This document shows, piece after piece, positions 52,841 to 61,590 of a stretch of 64,000 bases of DNA. Below the pieces are notes generated by a model. That model ran no database searches, was not told the origin of the DNA, and saw nothing but the letters and a program-made list of their open reading frames with translations. The stretch lies in the NCBI GenBank assembly GCA_963715025.1, contig CAVQQQ010000009.1, forward strand, positions 434,001-498,000, in the 5' to 3' direction. The stretch's first letter is position 1. Each line of letters opens with the position of its first letter. Made by a program: the position numbers and the translations under genes. The stretch comes from DASSJT01 sp963715025 (lineage in GTDB: Bacteria; Actinomycetota; Actinomycetes; Actinomycetales; Dermatophilaceae).

Positions 52841-53013
52841 CGGCGCCTGTCCCTGCGGTCATCTCGGCGGTCATCTCGGCGGTCACTGCGGCGGTTGACT
52901 CCATGGGCTACGACGGCCACCGTCGCGACCGTGGCGGCGGTGCGTGCAACAGGCGCACGCCCGATGACACCGCCCCTGCGTGCCCTTCGTGCTGCAAGTG
53001 GCATGTCAGTCAT
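52837..53013 (-). CDS. Small basic protein
   Basis: 58 residues from ATG 53013: MTDMPLAARRARRGGVIGRAP, a short hydrophobic stretch ARTAATVATVAVVAHGV, then an Arg/Asp repeat RRSDRRDDRRDDRRDRRR. Overlaps the DUF6325 stop by 8 bp and the maturase start by 4 bp, which argues that it is real and translationally coupled. Similar small basic peptides accompany DUF6325 proteins in actinobacteria. The Arg/Asp repeat comes from a 12-bp tandem DNA repeat at about 52855-52890. Confidence 0.65.
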   Translation of the reverse strand: MTDMPLAARRARRGGVIGRAPVARTAATVATVAVVAHGVNRRSDRRDDRRDDRRDRRR

Positions 53014-53509
53014 CCTCTCCCTGGTTCCCGTCGGTCGTTTCGTCGGCATTGTCAAGATCGGCCTCGACGGCCGCGAGCAGCGCTTGGATGGGGATGCGCC
53101 CGGATGCCACGAGCTGTCCGCCGGCGTGGCGCACGGACGACGCGAATGGTGCGGCCCACGCGTTCTCCCACACGAGCAGGGCGGCACTGCTGCCGGGTTC
53201 GACGGCCGCGGCGACTGCCTCGACATCCTCCTCGCTCAGAAGTGTCGCGAGCGCCGTCTCGTAGGCGCGCAGGCTGCCGACTTCGGTGTCGTCCAGGTCG
53301 CTGAGCTCGTAGAAGTCGAGTGCGCCGTCATCGCCCTTCTTGATCATCAGCAGGTCCAGGACCCGCACGATGCCTCTCTGGACAAGGTCCTCAAGCGCCG
53401 GTGCGATCTCCCCGTTGAATCGGCTGCCCGGGAACTCCACGACAATCCAGTCGACGGGCCCCAGCTCATCGAGGTCCTCGAAGACCTGGTCGGTCATCTG
53501 CTGCGACAT
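53006..53509 (-). CDS. DUF6325-family protein
   Basis: About 167 residues from ATG 53509, with the ribosome site AGGAG seven bases ahead. GPVDWIVVEFPGSRFNGEIAPALEDLVQRGIVRVLDLLMIKKGDDG is the typical opening; an acidic middle and the AALLVWENAWAAPFASSVRHAGGQL block follow. Such proteins often occur with a small basic or SHOCT protein and are linked to stress responses by context only. First gene of the DUF6325-basic peptide-maturase operon, divergent from arylsulfatase. Confidence 0.82.
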   Translation of the reverse strand: MSQQMTDQVFEDLDELGPVDWIVVEFPGSRFNGEIAPALEDLVQRGIVRVLDLLMIKKGDDGALDFYELSDLDDTEVGSLRAYETALATLLSEEDVEAVAAAVEPGSSAALLVWENAWAAPFASSVRHAGGQLVASGRIPIQALLAAVEADLDNADETTDGNQGEDD

Positions 53510-53699
53510 TGTCCTACTCCTGTTCACGGTCCGTCCTTTTCGGCTGGTGCCATCGGGGCAAGTCCCGCCGTTGCCTCCTTCGAGTCTCTATTCCTTAGCT
53601 GAGGCCGGCGTCATCCTTCAAGGGTGACGCACCGCCTTCGACCACTGCGCTGTAATCGGAACCGGGTTGCAAGAAAGTCTCGCGAGGAGAGGTGCTCAC
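53510..53699. promoter_or_regulatory. Divergent control region, maturase operon and arylsulfatase
   Basis: 190 bp between the DUF6325 ATG and the sulfatase ATG, running in opposite directions. It should contain both promoters. It holds relatively AT-rich patches such as CTATTCCTTAGC, but I see no strong palindrome. Shared control would coordinate the sulfatase and its maturase. Confidence 0.45.
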
Positions 53700-56051
53700 A
53701 TGGCACTCAAAGAGTACGAATCGGGGTCGGCCTTTCCCGGCACGATTGGCAGGACGGCGGACGAGTCGGCGCCGGCGTGGCCCATGCCGACCCGCGCTGC
53801 CCCGGGGGCACCGAATGTGCTGATCGTCGTTCTCGACGACACCGGTTTTGGGCAGCTCGGCTGCTTCGGGAGCCCCATCTCGACACCGAACTTCGACGCG
53901 CTCGCCGCTGACGGGCTGCGCTACAACAACATGCACACGACCGCGCTGTGCTCGCCGAGCCGTTCGTGCATCGTCACCGGGCGCAACCACCACAGCAACG
54001 GGATGGCCTGCATCACCGAGTTCGCGACGGGGTACCCCGGCTACAACGGCATCGTGCCATTCGAGAACGGCTTCCTCTCCGAGATGCTCCTGGGGCAGGG
54101 CTACAACACGTTCATGGTCGGCAAGTGGCACCTGACGCCCAGCAACCAGGAGACCGCTGCCGGACCATACGACCGCTGGCCGCTGGCTCGCGGGTTCGAG
54201 CGTTTCTACGGATTCCTCGGCGGTGACACGAGCCAGTGGTATCCGGACCTCGTGTACGACAACCACCAGGTCGAGCCGCCGGCCACGCCAGAGGAGGGCT
54301 ACCACCTCACCGAGGACCTGGTCGACCGGTCGATCGAGTTCATCGCCGACTCCAAGCAGGTCGACCCGGGCAAACCCTTTTACCTGCACCTGTGCTTCGG
54401 GGCCACGCACGCGCCGCACCACGTGCCCAAGGAGTGGGCCGACAAGTATGCCGGCACGTTCGACGACGGCTGGGACGCCTACCGGGAGAAGGTCTTCGCC
54501 CGGCAGAAGGATCTCGGCATCGTCCCGGCCGACGCGGTGCTGTCCCGCCACGACCCAGACGTCCCGGACTGGGACGCGCAGCCCGAGGACGCCCGAAGGC
54601 TGTACAGCCGGATGATGGAGGTCTTCGCCGGATTCCTCAGCCACACCGACCACCACTTGGGACGACTCCTGAACGTGCTCCGCGAGACCGGACAGCTCGA
54701 CAACACGATCGTGATGGTGATCTCCGACAACGGCGCTAGCGCGGAGGGCGGCCCGACGGGCACCACGAACGAGGCACAGTTCTTCAACAACGCCCAGGAG
54801 CCCCTGGAGGACAGCCTCGCGCTCATCGACGAGATCGGTGGGCCCAGGCACTTCAACCACTACCCATGGGGCTGGACCTGGGCCGGCAATACCCCCTTCC
54901 GGCGCTGGAAGCGGGAGACCTACCGGGGCGGTGCCTGCGATCCCTTCATCGTCTCCTGGCCGCAGGGGATCAGGTCCAGGGGCGAGGTGCGAACTCAGTA
55001 CGCCCACATCATCGACATGGTGCCCACCATCCTCGACCTGCTCGGCGTCGAGCCACCTGCCACCATCCGAGGGGTCACGCAGTCGCCGCTGCAGGGGGTG
55101 AGCTTCGCCCACACACTGGACGCCGCGGAGGCCCCGAGCAACCACCGCACGCAGTACTTCGAGATGCTTGGCCACCGCGCCATCTACCACGACGGATGGC
55201 GGGCAGTATGCCCGTGGCCAGGTCCGTCGTTCACCGAGGCGGGTGTCGGTTTCGGGCAGCCCATCTCAGCGGAGAAGCTCAGCGAGCTCGACGCCAGGGG
55301 CTGGGAGCTGTACCACGTGGCTGAGGACTTCGCCGAGACCCGCAACGTCGCCGAGGACAACCGCTCCAAGCTCATCGAGCTCATCGGCATGTGGTACGCC
55401 GAGGCCGGTAAGTACGGCGTCCTTCCCGTCGACGGCAGCGGCATCGACCGGCTCCTCGCAGAGAAGCCGTTGGCGGCAACGCCGCGGGACCGCTACGTGT
55501 ACGTGCCCAACACGCAGTCGATCCCGTTCAACGCCGCCCCTAGGGTGCTGAACCGACCGCACAGCATCACCGCGGACGTGGATCTGCCCGAGGGTGGCGC
55601 CGAGGGTGTCCTGCTGTGCCAGGGCTCGGCCGCTGGCGGCTACTCGCTCTTCATCCAGGACGGCAGGCTGCACTACGTCCACAACTACGTGGGCAGGGCC
55701 GTCTACAAGGTCTCCACGAGCGAGCCAATCCCGTCCGGTGCCCACGAGCTGCGCTTCGAGTTCGAGCCGACGGGACAGCCGGACATGGCCCACGGGCGGG
55801 GAGCTCCGGGACGGCTCCAGCTCTACCTGGACGGGACGCTGGTCGCCGAGGCGGAGGCGCCGGTAACCACACCGTTCCTCCTCAACCCCGGCGCGCTCAC
55901 CTGCGGCGCGAACCCCGGCTCACCGGTGACGCCGGACTATCCGTCGCCGTTCCGGTTCACCGGCACTCTGCGCACCGTCACCGTCGACGTGTCCGGTGAG
56001 CTGATCACCGACAGCGAAGGCGAGCTGCGAGCGGCCATGGCGCGGCAATAG
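53700..56051 (+). CDS. Arylsulfatase, Cys-type
   Basis: 783 residues from ATG 53700, preceded by GAGGAGAGG. The metal-binding Asp pair is in VLIVVLDDTGF and the formylglycine motif TTALCSPSRSCIVTG has Cys84 as the residue to be oxidised. VGKWHLTPS, HAPHHVP and MVISDNGASAEGGP supply the remaining metal and substrate ligands. The catalytic part ends about residue 600; a C-terminal beta domain (PHSITADVDLPEGGAEGV...) is typical of large arylsulfatases. No signal peptide, so it is probably cytoplasmic. It releases sulfate from sulfate esters; the substrate is unknown. Confidence 0.94.
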   Translation: MALKEYESGSAFPGTIGRTADESAPAWPMPTRAAPGAPNVLIVVLDDTGFGQLGCFGSPISTPNFDALAADGLRYNNMHTTALCSPSRSCIVTGRNHHSNGMACITEFATGYPGYNGIVPFENGFLSEMLLGQGYNTFMVGKWHLTPSNQETAAGPYDRWPLARGFERFYGFLGGDTSQWYPDLVYDNHQVEPPATPEEGYHLTEDLVDRSIEFIADSKQVDPGKPFYLHLCFGATHAPHHVPKEWADKYAGTFDDGWDAYREKVFARQKDLGIVPADAVLSRHDPDVPDWDAQPEDARRLYSRMMEVFAGFLSHTDHHLGRLLNVLRETGQLDNTIVMVISDNGASAEGGPTGTTNEAQFFNNAQEPLEDSLALIDEIGGPRHFNHYPWGWTWAGNTPFRRWKRETYRGGACDPFIVSWPQGIRSRGEVRTQYAHIIDMVPTILDLLGVEPPATIRGVTQSPLQGVSFAHTLDAAEAPSNHRTQYFEMLGHRAIYHDGWRAVCPWPGPSFTEAGVGFGQPISAEKLSELDARGWELYHVAEDFAETRNVAEDNRSKLIELIGMWYAEAGKYGVLPVDGSGIDRLLAEKPLAATPRDRYVYVPNTQSIPFNAAPRVLNRPHSITADVDLPEGGAEGVLLCQGSAAGGYSLFIQDGRLHYVHNYVGRAVYKVSTSEPIPSGAHELRFEFEPTGQPDMAHGRGAPGRLQLYLDGTLVAEAEAPVTTPFLLNPGALTCGANPGSPVTPDYPSPFRFTGTLRTVTVDVSGELITDSEGELRAAMARQ

Positions 56052-56218
56052 GCTGCCCCCCGATCACCTTGGGAGGCAAGGGATCGCCGCCCTGCACCTT
56101 CATAGGGTGGCGGCCCCGACCGGCAGTATGCCGTGGCGACCCGCTTCCGAGGCGAGGAGGTTCGGGATCCTCCCGAGAGGATGATCGCCGTGGTCCGATG
56201 TGAGGCCATGATGGGGAC

Positions 56219-56950
56219 ATGGTGAAGGACCGCACCGTCCCCGAGCCTGAAGCGAGCGGGAGCCGCCCAGGCAGGCGGATGACGATCGCGTTCGTCATGA
56301 TCGCCGTTGCTGCCCTCATCATCCTGATCATCGCGATCCAGGTGCTGGGCGGGGAGAACCAGTTCGCGCTCGTCTCGGAGGCGAGCGGTGACGGGGCTTA
56401 TCTGGCCATCTTCCTGCTCGTGTTCGGGGACGCCATCTGTGCGCTCTTGCCGGGCGAGACAACGCTGAACACCGCCTCGGCGCTGGCCGCCGAGGGCGTC
56501 CTAGAACTCGGCTTGGTCATGCTGGCTGGGGCCTTGGGCGCGGTGCTGGGTGACTCGGCTCTGTACTGGCTGGTTCGGCTCAACCGCCACCGGTTCCAGA
56601 AGCGGATGGACGACGCGATGAGGAACAAGCAGGTCGCGGCCGCCATGGACCTCATCGGCTCGAGCGCCCCGCTTCTTCTCGTCGTCGGACGGTATGTCCC
56701 TGGCCTGCGCTTCGTCATCAACGTCACGATGGGACTTGCGGCCCACCCCTACCGTCAGTTCCTGCTGTGGTCGTCCATTGGTGGCACCCTCTGGTCGGTC
56801 TACACGTGCGGGCTCGCCTACGTCGTGGGCACGGCCCTGGCCGGGTTCCCCCTGGCGTCCGTGGTGATCGCCGGGGCCATCACGACGAGCGCGATCGCAG
56901 TCGTCTTCCTCGTCGTGCGCCACAGGCGCACCGCCACGGCTCAGCACTAG
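56219..56950 (+). CDS. DedA/SNARE-associated membrane protein
   Basis: 243 residues from ATG 56219. After a basic N terminus come five or six helices. The family block is FGDAICALLPGETTLNTASALAAEG followed by ALGAVLGDSALYWLVRLNRHRFQ, and VVGRYVPGLRFVINVTMGL with the conserved R and P. DedA proteins take part in membrane lipid and proton-motive-force homeostasis. It follows the arylsulfatase by 167 bp on the same strand and has a HTH remnant just after its stop. Confidence 0.88.
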   Translation: MVKDRTVPEPEASGSRPGRRMTIAFVMIAVAALIILIIAIQVLGGENQFALVSEASGDGAYLAIFLLVFGDAICALLPGETTLNTASALAAEGVLELGLVMLAGALGAVLGDSALYWLVRLNRHRFQKRMDDAMRNKQVAAAMDLIGSSAPLLLVVGRYVPGLRFVINVTMGLAAHPYRQFLLWSSIGGTLWSVYTCGLAYVVGTALAGFPLASVVIAGAITTSAIAVVFLVVRHRRTATAQH

Positions 56951-56954
56951 GCGG

Positions 56955-57197
56955 TGCGACTTCGACGCGAAGTCACCGGTCTTCTCTCGCTCGGACCCGG
57001 ACCTCGGCCAACTGACTCGTCGAGAACGGGACGTGCTGCGCCTGATCGCCGCCGGCTACACCTACAAGGAAATCGGGACTCGGCTCGCCATTTCCCCGCG
57101 CACCGTCGAGACCCACGCCGCAGCCGTGCTGCGCACGCTGCAGATGTCCAACCGACACGAGCTCAGCCTCTGGGTCAAGGATCGCCGACAGGCCTGA
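56955..57197 (+). pseudogene. LuxR-type HTH remnant
   Basis: In the frame beginning CDFDAKSPVFSRS, the sequence LTRRERDVLRLIAAGYTYKEIGTRLAISPRTVETHAAAVL is a complete LuxR (NarL-type) DNA-binding domain, ending RQA-stop at 57197. There is no start codon in frame within 40 codons upstream and no receiver or sensor domain, only the end of the DedA gene in another frame. It is most likely the 3' stump of a response regulator, or a domain translated from an unusual start. Confidence 0.65.
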
Positions 57198-57351
57198 CCC
57201 TCATCGCCGGTTTCGTACGGTGGAGAGTTGGCATGCTGGCCATCGCGATTCCAGAAGCCGTGTTGGGTGCCCAAGAATTTCTCGTGGCTGCGAGAACCTG
57301 GGCAGGGTCCTCCGTCGTCTGTCTTGGTGTGAAGGGCAGGATGGCGCGGTG

Positions 57352-57888
57352 ATGTCGATGGACGAGGAGGACCTGGTCCGCAGTATTGCGCGCGGCGACC
57401 GCGACGCGTTCGACGAGCTGTACCGGCGCACCTCGCCGTGGCTGGCGGTGCGGTTGCGCCGGCGGTGCGCCGACGAGGAGCTGGTCGCCGAGGTGATGCA
57501 GGAGACGTATCTGGCGGTGTGGCGGGCCGCCGCGTCATTCGCGGGCGCCAGCGTGGGCGGCAGTGCGGTCGGCTGGGTGTGGACGATCGCCGCCCGGCGA
57601 TTGGTGGACGCGCTGCGCCGGCGGGCCCGCGAGGCGCGGCTGCCGCCGACGGCTCTGGCCGCGCTAGGCGCGCCCGCTGCGGAGGACGAGGTGCTCGACG
57701 CGGTGCTGGGCGACGAGATGGGCGGGGCGCTTCGCCGCCTGTCGCCGGACCTGCGGCAGGTGCTGCAGGCCATGGTGCTGGACGGGCTCACGGTTCGGGA
57801 GACCGCCGTGCTGCTGGGCGTGCCTGAGGGCACGGTGAAGACCCGCGCCCGGCGGGCGCGAATCGCGCTGCGGGAGGCGCTGTCGTGA
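57352..57888 (+). CDS. ECF-type sigma factor of the ABC operon
   Basis: 178 residues from ATG 57352. Region 2: ARGDRDAFDELYRRTSPWLAVRL and EVMQETYLAVWRAAASF. Region 4: MVLDGLTVRETAVLLGVPEGTVKTRARRARIALREA. The stop overlaps the next gene's GTG by four bases. In this five-gene chain (sigma, anti-sigma, ABC ATPase, two membrane proteins) it probably drives its own operon, a common arrangement for ECF factors, though the promoter was not identified in the 154-bp upstream region. Confidence 0.9.
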   Translation: MSMDEEDLVRSIARGDRDAFDELYRRTSPWLAVRLRRRCADEELVAEVMQETYLAVWRAAASFAGASVGGSAVGWVWTIAARRLVDALRRRAREARLPPTALAALGAPAAEDEVLDAVLGDEMGGALRRLSPDLRQVLQAMVLDGLTVRETAVLLGVPEGTVKTRARRARIALREALS

Positions 57889-58712
57889 GATCTTCGAACC
57901 ACGTCACCGCGGCCGTGTTGGAGCGGTACGCCACCGGCGACCCAGGCATCCGGGTGGACGCCCTGTGGGCGGTCGAGGCGCATCTGGAGTGGTGCGCGCC
58001 CTGCCGGGAGCGCCTTGGCGAGGCGGTGGCCCGGCGCAGCCCGGAGACGGCGTCGCTGCTGGCGCTCGTACAGGCGAACCTGGCGACCCAGGTCGCCCGC
58101 AGCCCGCAGATGCCCGCGCGGCGACTGCCCCGCCGGGTGGCGCGATGGGCCCCGCCGGGCTTGTGGCCGCGACTGGCCATGACGATTCTGGTGCTCGCGG
58201 CGGCGCTCGGGATGGACCTGGCGGGCGGCAGCGGGCTGCCGCCATCGTTGGTGCTGTTGGTGGCGCCCGTCGCCCCGCTGCTCGGTGTGGCCGCAGTCTG
58301 GTCCGCCGGCCCGGACCCGGCCCATGAGCTGGTCGTGGCCAGCCCGCGGGCCGGGCTGTTCCTCGTGCTGCGGCGGACCCTGGCAGTGCTGGCCGTGGTC
58401 ATCCCCGCGCTGACCGTGGCCGGCTGGCTGGCGGGCGCCTCGCCGGCCCGCTGGTTGCTGCCGTGCCTGGCGTTCACTGCTGGGGCTCTCGCGCTGGGCG
58501 AGCTGATCGGGCTGCGGTGGGCGGCGGCCGTCCTGGCGCTGGCGTGGACCGCGGGCGTGATCACCCCGAGCGTGCTGACCGCCCGGACCCCCCTGCTTCT
58601 GGAACCTGCCAGCCTGCCCTACTGGGCCGGGCTGATCTGCATGATCGCGGCCGCGCTGGTACTGCGCCGCGACGCGTACACCGGGAGGAGTGACACATGG
58701 TTCGCGCGGTGA
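57885..58712 (+). CDS. Membrane anti-sigma factor with zinc-finger motif
   Basis: 275 residues from GTG 57885. The cytoplasmic N terminus holds EAHLEWCAPCRERLGEA, the HxxxCxxC zinc-binding anti-sigma (zf-HC2) motif, about residues 32-40. Then six hydrophobic segments follow from LAMTILVLAAALGMDLA to WAGLICMIAAALVL, more than usual for an anti-sigma factor, so it may double as a sensor. It overlaps the ABC ATPase gene by 16 bp and the sigma gene by 4 bp. Confidence 0.88.
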   Translation: MRSSNHVTAAVLERYATGDPGIRVDALWAVEAHLEWCAPCRERLGEAVARRSPETASLLALVQANLATQVARSPQMPARRLPRRVARWAPPGLWPRLAMTILVLAAALGMDLAGGSGLPPSLVLLVAPVAPLLGVAAVWSAGPDPAHELVVASPRAGLFLVLRRTLAVLAVVIPALTVAGWLAGASPARWLLPCLAFTAGALALGELIGLRWAAAVLALAWTAGVITPSVLTARTPLLLEPASLPYWAGLICMIAAALVLRRDAYTGRSDTWFAR

Positions 58713-59500
58713 GCGCCGCGGAGACCACGCCGACGACCTACGGCTGGGCGATCCACGCCGACGCGCTCCGGGTACGGGCCGGCCGGCGGATGGCCGTCGA
58801 CGGCCTGGACCTGTCGATGGACATCGGCGTACACGGCCTGCTCGGCCCGAACGGTGCCGGCAAAACCACCTTGGTCCGCTCGATCGCCACCGTGCTGCGC
58901 CCGGCCGGCGGCACGCTGACAGTACTCGGCGAGAAGGTGAACGGGCGCCTCGACCTGCGCGCGCTGCGCCGCCAGATCGGGTACCTGCCGCAGGAGTTCG
59001 GCTACTACCGCCGGTTCACGGTGCGGGAGTTCGTCGAGTACATCGCCTGGCTCAAGGAGATGCCGCCCGCCGAGACGCCGGGCGCGGTACAGCGCGCGAT
59101 CGAACGGGTCGGGCTGGCCGACCGGGCCGACGACCGGATGAAAACGCTGTCGGGCGGCATGGCGCGCCGGGCCGGGATCGCCCAGGCCATCGTCAACGAC
59201 CCGCGCATCCTGCTGCTGGACGAGCCCACCGCCGGACTGGACCCCGACCAGCGCCTGCAGTTCCGGGCGCTGCTGCGTGAGCTCGGCACGGACACCTGCG
59301 TGCTGGTCGCGACCCACCTCGTCGAGGACGTGGCGGCCGCCTGCACCGACGTGGTGCTCATCGACTCCGGCCGGCTGGTGTTCCAGGGCGTGCCGGCCGA
59401 CCTGCCCGCCGCAGCCGGTGAGGACACGGGCGTTGGGGACAGCGCCGCCGAGCGCGGCTACTCCGCGATCCTGCGCCGCCACCGCGAGACGGAGCAGTGA
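58697..59500 (+). CDS. ABC transporter ATP-binding protein
   Basis: 267 residues. Walker A LLGPNGAGKTT (about 49-59), Q-loop YLPQEFGYY, signature LSGGMARRAGIAQ, Walker B ILLLDEPTAGLD and the H-loop ATHLVED. This class is typical of drug or lipid exporters whose permeases are separate proteins. The permease candidates are the two membrane proteins encoded directly after it. The stop TGA shares bases with the ATG of the following gene (TGATG). Confidence 0.94.
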   Translation: MVRAVSAAETTPTTYGWAIHADALRVRAGRRMAVDGLDLSMDIGVHGLLGPNGAGKTTLVRSIATVLRPAGGTLTVLGEKVNGRLDLRALRRQIGYLPQEFGYYRRFTVREFVEYIAWLKEMPPAETPGAVQRAIERVGLADRADDRMKTLSGGMARRAGIAQAIVNDPRILLLDEPTAGLDPDQRLQFRALLRELGTDTCVLVATHLVEDVAAACTDVVLIDSGRLVFQGVPADLPAAAGEDTGVGDSAAERGYSAILRRHRETEQ

Positions 59501-60924
59501 TGGGCGCCCGGATTCTGCGCATCGAGCTGCGCCGCTCGGTGGCCCTGTGGGCCGGACTGCTGATCGCCGCGGTCGGCGTGTTCGTGCTCTTCGCCAGCAA
59601 CCCGCCCTACCAGTCGTGGATGGAGCTGACAGTCTTCCAGCGCGACATCATGCAGCTGACCTGGCCGCTGGCCCTGGCAGCGGGCGCCTGGCAGGCCCGC
59701 CGCGAGCGCGCCAGTCGGGTCGAGGAGGTGATCGCCACGACGCCGCTCCCCCGCCGGTGGCGGGTGTTGCCGCTCGCTGCCGCGATGGCGATCGCCGCCG
59801 TTGCCGCCTACCTGGTCATGTTTGCCGGCGCCGCCCGTCATCTCCGCCACCTCGACGGGTACTTCCCGGTCGGCGCGGTCCCGCTCATCGCCCTCGGGGC
59901 GCTGGCCCTGGTCGCCGCGGTCTGGCTCGGCCTCGCCATCGGCGCGCTGCTGCCCTCGCCGCTGACCGCACCGATCCTCGTGGTGGTCGGCTTCGTCTCG
60001 CTCGCCCTGCTACCCCCCCTGCTCGTCTCCCCGAACGAGGGCCGGCCGGGTTCCTACTTGCTCTTTCCCCACCTGCAGGGTCCGCGCGACGGCCTGTACG
60101 CGCTGCAGGAGCTGTCCGCCCGGGCGAACCTGTCCCAGGCGCTGTGGCTGGCGGCGCTTGCCGCCACCGGGCTGGCCCTGTTCGCCGCAGCCCGCCCCCG
60201 TACCCGTGTCGCCGCGCTCCTGCCGCTCCTGCTCGGCGCCGCGATCGCGGTGCCGGCGATGCCACGGCAGCTCGCCGACGCCTGGGTGGCCGACGACCGA
60301 GCCACCGAGCTGGTCTGCACCCCCGACCAGCCGCAGGTGTGTATCGCCCGGGTGTACTCCCACACCCTGGACCAGCTGCGCGGACCGGCCCGCCAGGCAC
60401 TCTCCGTCCTGGCGGCGAAGCTGCCACCGGCACCCACCCGGGTCGTGGTGCAGATAGGCGGCCGCGGCAACCCAGGTCTGCCCGCAGCGGACACGCTCCT
60501 GATGTGGGTCTCGCCCGTCGCGGACGAGAATGACGTAGCGGGTGTACGTCGTGAGGGTCGGGCGGGCGTATCCAGCGACATGTTGGCCCAGCTGCTCGAC
60601 GGCGCCGGCATCCCGCCCTGCGTGAACCTGTTGGGGTTCGACCCGACCAGGCTGGAGCCTGGTGCACCGGAACCGGAGCCGGACATCCGCTACCTGGCGG
60701 CGCGGAGCGCCGCCACCGCCTGGCTCCTCGACCGGGATCTGCCGCAGGCGTCCAAAGGTGCGAAGGAGTCCGAGGAGACGCTGGCGCCACAGGCTCTGGC
60801 GGCACTGCGCGCAATGCCCGCCGGCGAGCAGCAGGCCCGCGTCGCTGCGCTGCGCGACGCCGAGCGGACCTGCGCCCCGGGCGACCGGCTGGACCTGCTC
60901 ACCGGCCCCAGCGGCATACGGTGA
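59500..60924 (+). CDS. ABC-associated membrane protein with external domain
   Basis: 474 residues. The first half has six membrane helices (from ALWAGLLIAAVGVFVLFA to ARPRTRVAALLPLLLGAAIAV); the second half is extracytoplasmic, from about residue 265, with Cys residues in ELVCTPDQPQVCIARVY and GIPPCVNLLGF and AERTCAPGDRL, probably disulfide bonded. No similar named family is known to me. It is the likely permease or accessory of the ABC ATPase encoded just upstream, with which it is coupled by TGATG. Confidence 0.8.
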   Translation: MGARILRIELRRSVALWAGLLIAAVGVFVLFASNPPYQSWMELTVFQRDIMQLTWPLALAAGAWQARRERASRVEEVIATTPLPRRWRVLPLAAAMAIAAVAAYLVMFAGAARHLRHLDGYFPVGAVPLIALGALALVAAVWLGLAIGALLPSPLTAPILVVVGFVSLALLPPLLVSPNEGRPGSYLLFPHLQGPRDGLYALQELSARANLSQALWLAALAATGLALFAAARPRTRVAALLPLLLGAAIAVPAMPRQLADAWVADDRATELVCTPDQPQVCIARVYSHTLDQLRGPARQALSVLAAKLPPAPTRVVVQIGGRGNPGLPAADTLLMWVSPVADENDVAGVRREGRAGVSSDMLAQLLDGAGIPPCVNLLGFDPTRLEPGAPEPEPDIRYLAARSAATAWLLDRDLPQASKGAKESEETLAPQALAALRAMPAGEQQARVAALRDAERTCAPGDRLDLLTGPSGIR

Positions 60925-61514
60925 GACCGCTGACGCTCTACCTTCGCTCGCGGGCGGTACCCGCCACAGCAGCGGCGGTGCTGGGCAGCGCGGTGTCGCT
61001 CTGGGCCCTCAACCTGGCCATCGACCACCCTGATGGCCGCGCCCTCGCTGCGCTACTCGTGGCGCTGGCTGCGACGACGGCTGTCGCGCAGGGCCTTGCC
61101 GGCGCCGACCCGGATCTGGACCGCGCGTCGGCGATCGCCTGGCCGCCGCGCCGGGCCGCACACGTGATCGTGGCCGGCGCAGCCGTAGCGGGCCTGCTGG
61201 CCGCCACCGCACTCGTGGCCGAGCCGCAGGCCGCCACGGGCCAGCTCGCTCGCAACGTCGCCGGGCTGACCGGGCTGGTAGCGCTGGGGGCGGTCTTCCT
61301 TGGCGCGGCCCGCGCGCCGCTGCTGCCCGTGCTCTGGACGGTGCTCGTGCTGTGGTGGGCCCCCCCGATGGGCGAGCCGCCCACCCGCCCGGCGTACAAG
61401 GTGATGCTCACCTGGATGGCTCAGCCAACCGAAGCCCGGCCGGCCACCGTGGCGGCCATCGCCCTCGCTGCCGCCGGGACACTCGCGTACGCGGTGCTCG
61501 GCAGCCGCCGCTGA
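60921..61514 (+). CDS. ABC-associated membrane protein
   Basis: 197 residues from GTG 60921, overlapping the previous gene by four bases. About six hydrophobic segments, starting VPATAAAVLGSAVSLWALNLA and ending TVAAIALAAAGTLAYAVLG. No known motif. Probably the second permease subunit of the island ABC system. The 76-bp gap to the response regulator is convergent; it includes the GC-rich end CAAGCCCACCCAGGCC but no clean hairpin was found. Confidence 0.8.
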   Translation: MRPLTLYLRSRAVPATAAAVLGSAVSLWALNLAIDHPDGRALAALLVALAATTAVAQGLAGADPDLDRASAIAWPPRRAAHVIVAGAAVAGLLAATALVAEPQAATGQLARNVAGLTGLVALGAVFLGAARAPLLPVLWTVLVLWWAPPMGEPPTRPAYKVMLTWMAQPTEARPATVAAIALAAAGTLAYAVLGSRR

Positions 61515-61590
61515 GCCGCACGGCGGGTCGGTCCGGCGCCACGAAATCGTCCAAGCCCACCCAGGCCGCTCTGCTCAGACGGCTTGGCAC

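Noticed and set aside
52850..52890. Tandem 12-bp repeat as a mobile-element end
   Set aside because: It is explained by the Arg/Asp repeat in the small basic protein's coding sequence.
51920..53602. 560-residue + strand open frame over the maturase operon
   Set aside because: It is antisense to the radical-SAM and DUF6325 genes, which have clear motifs on the minus strand.
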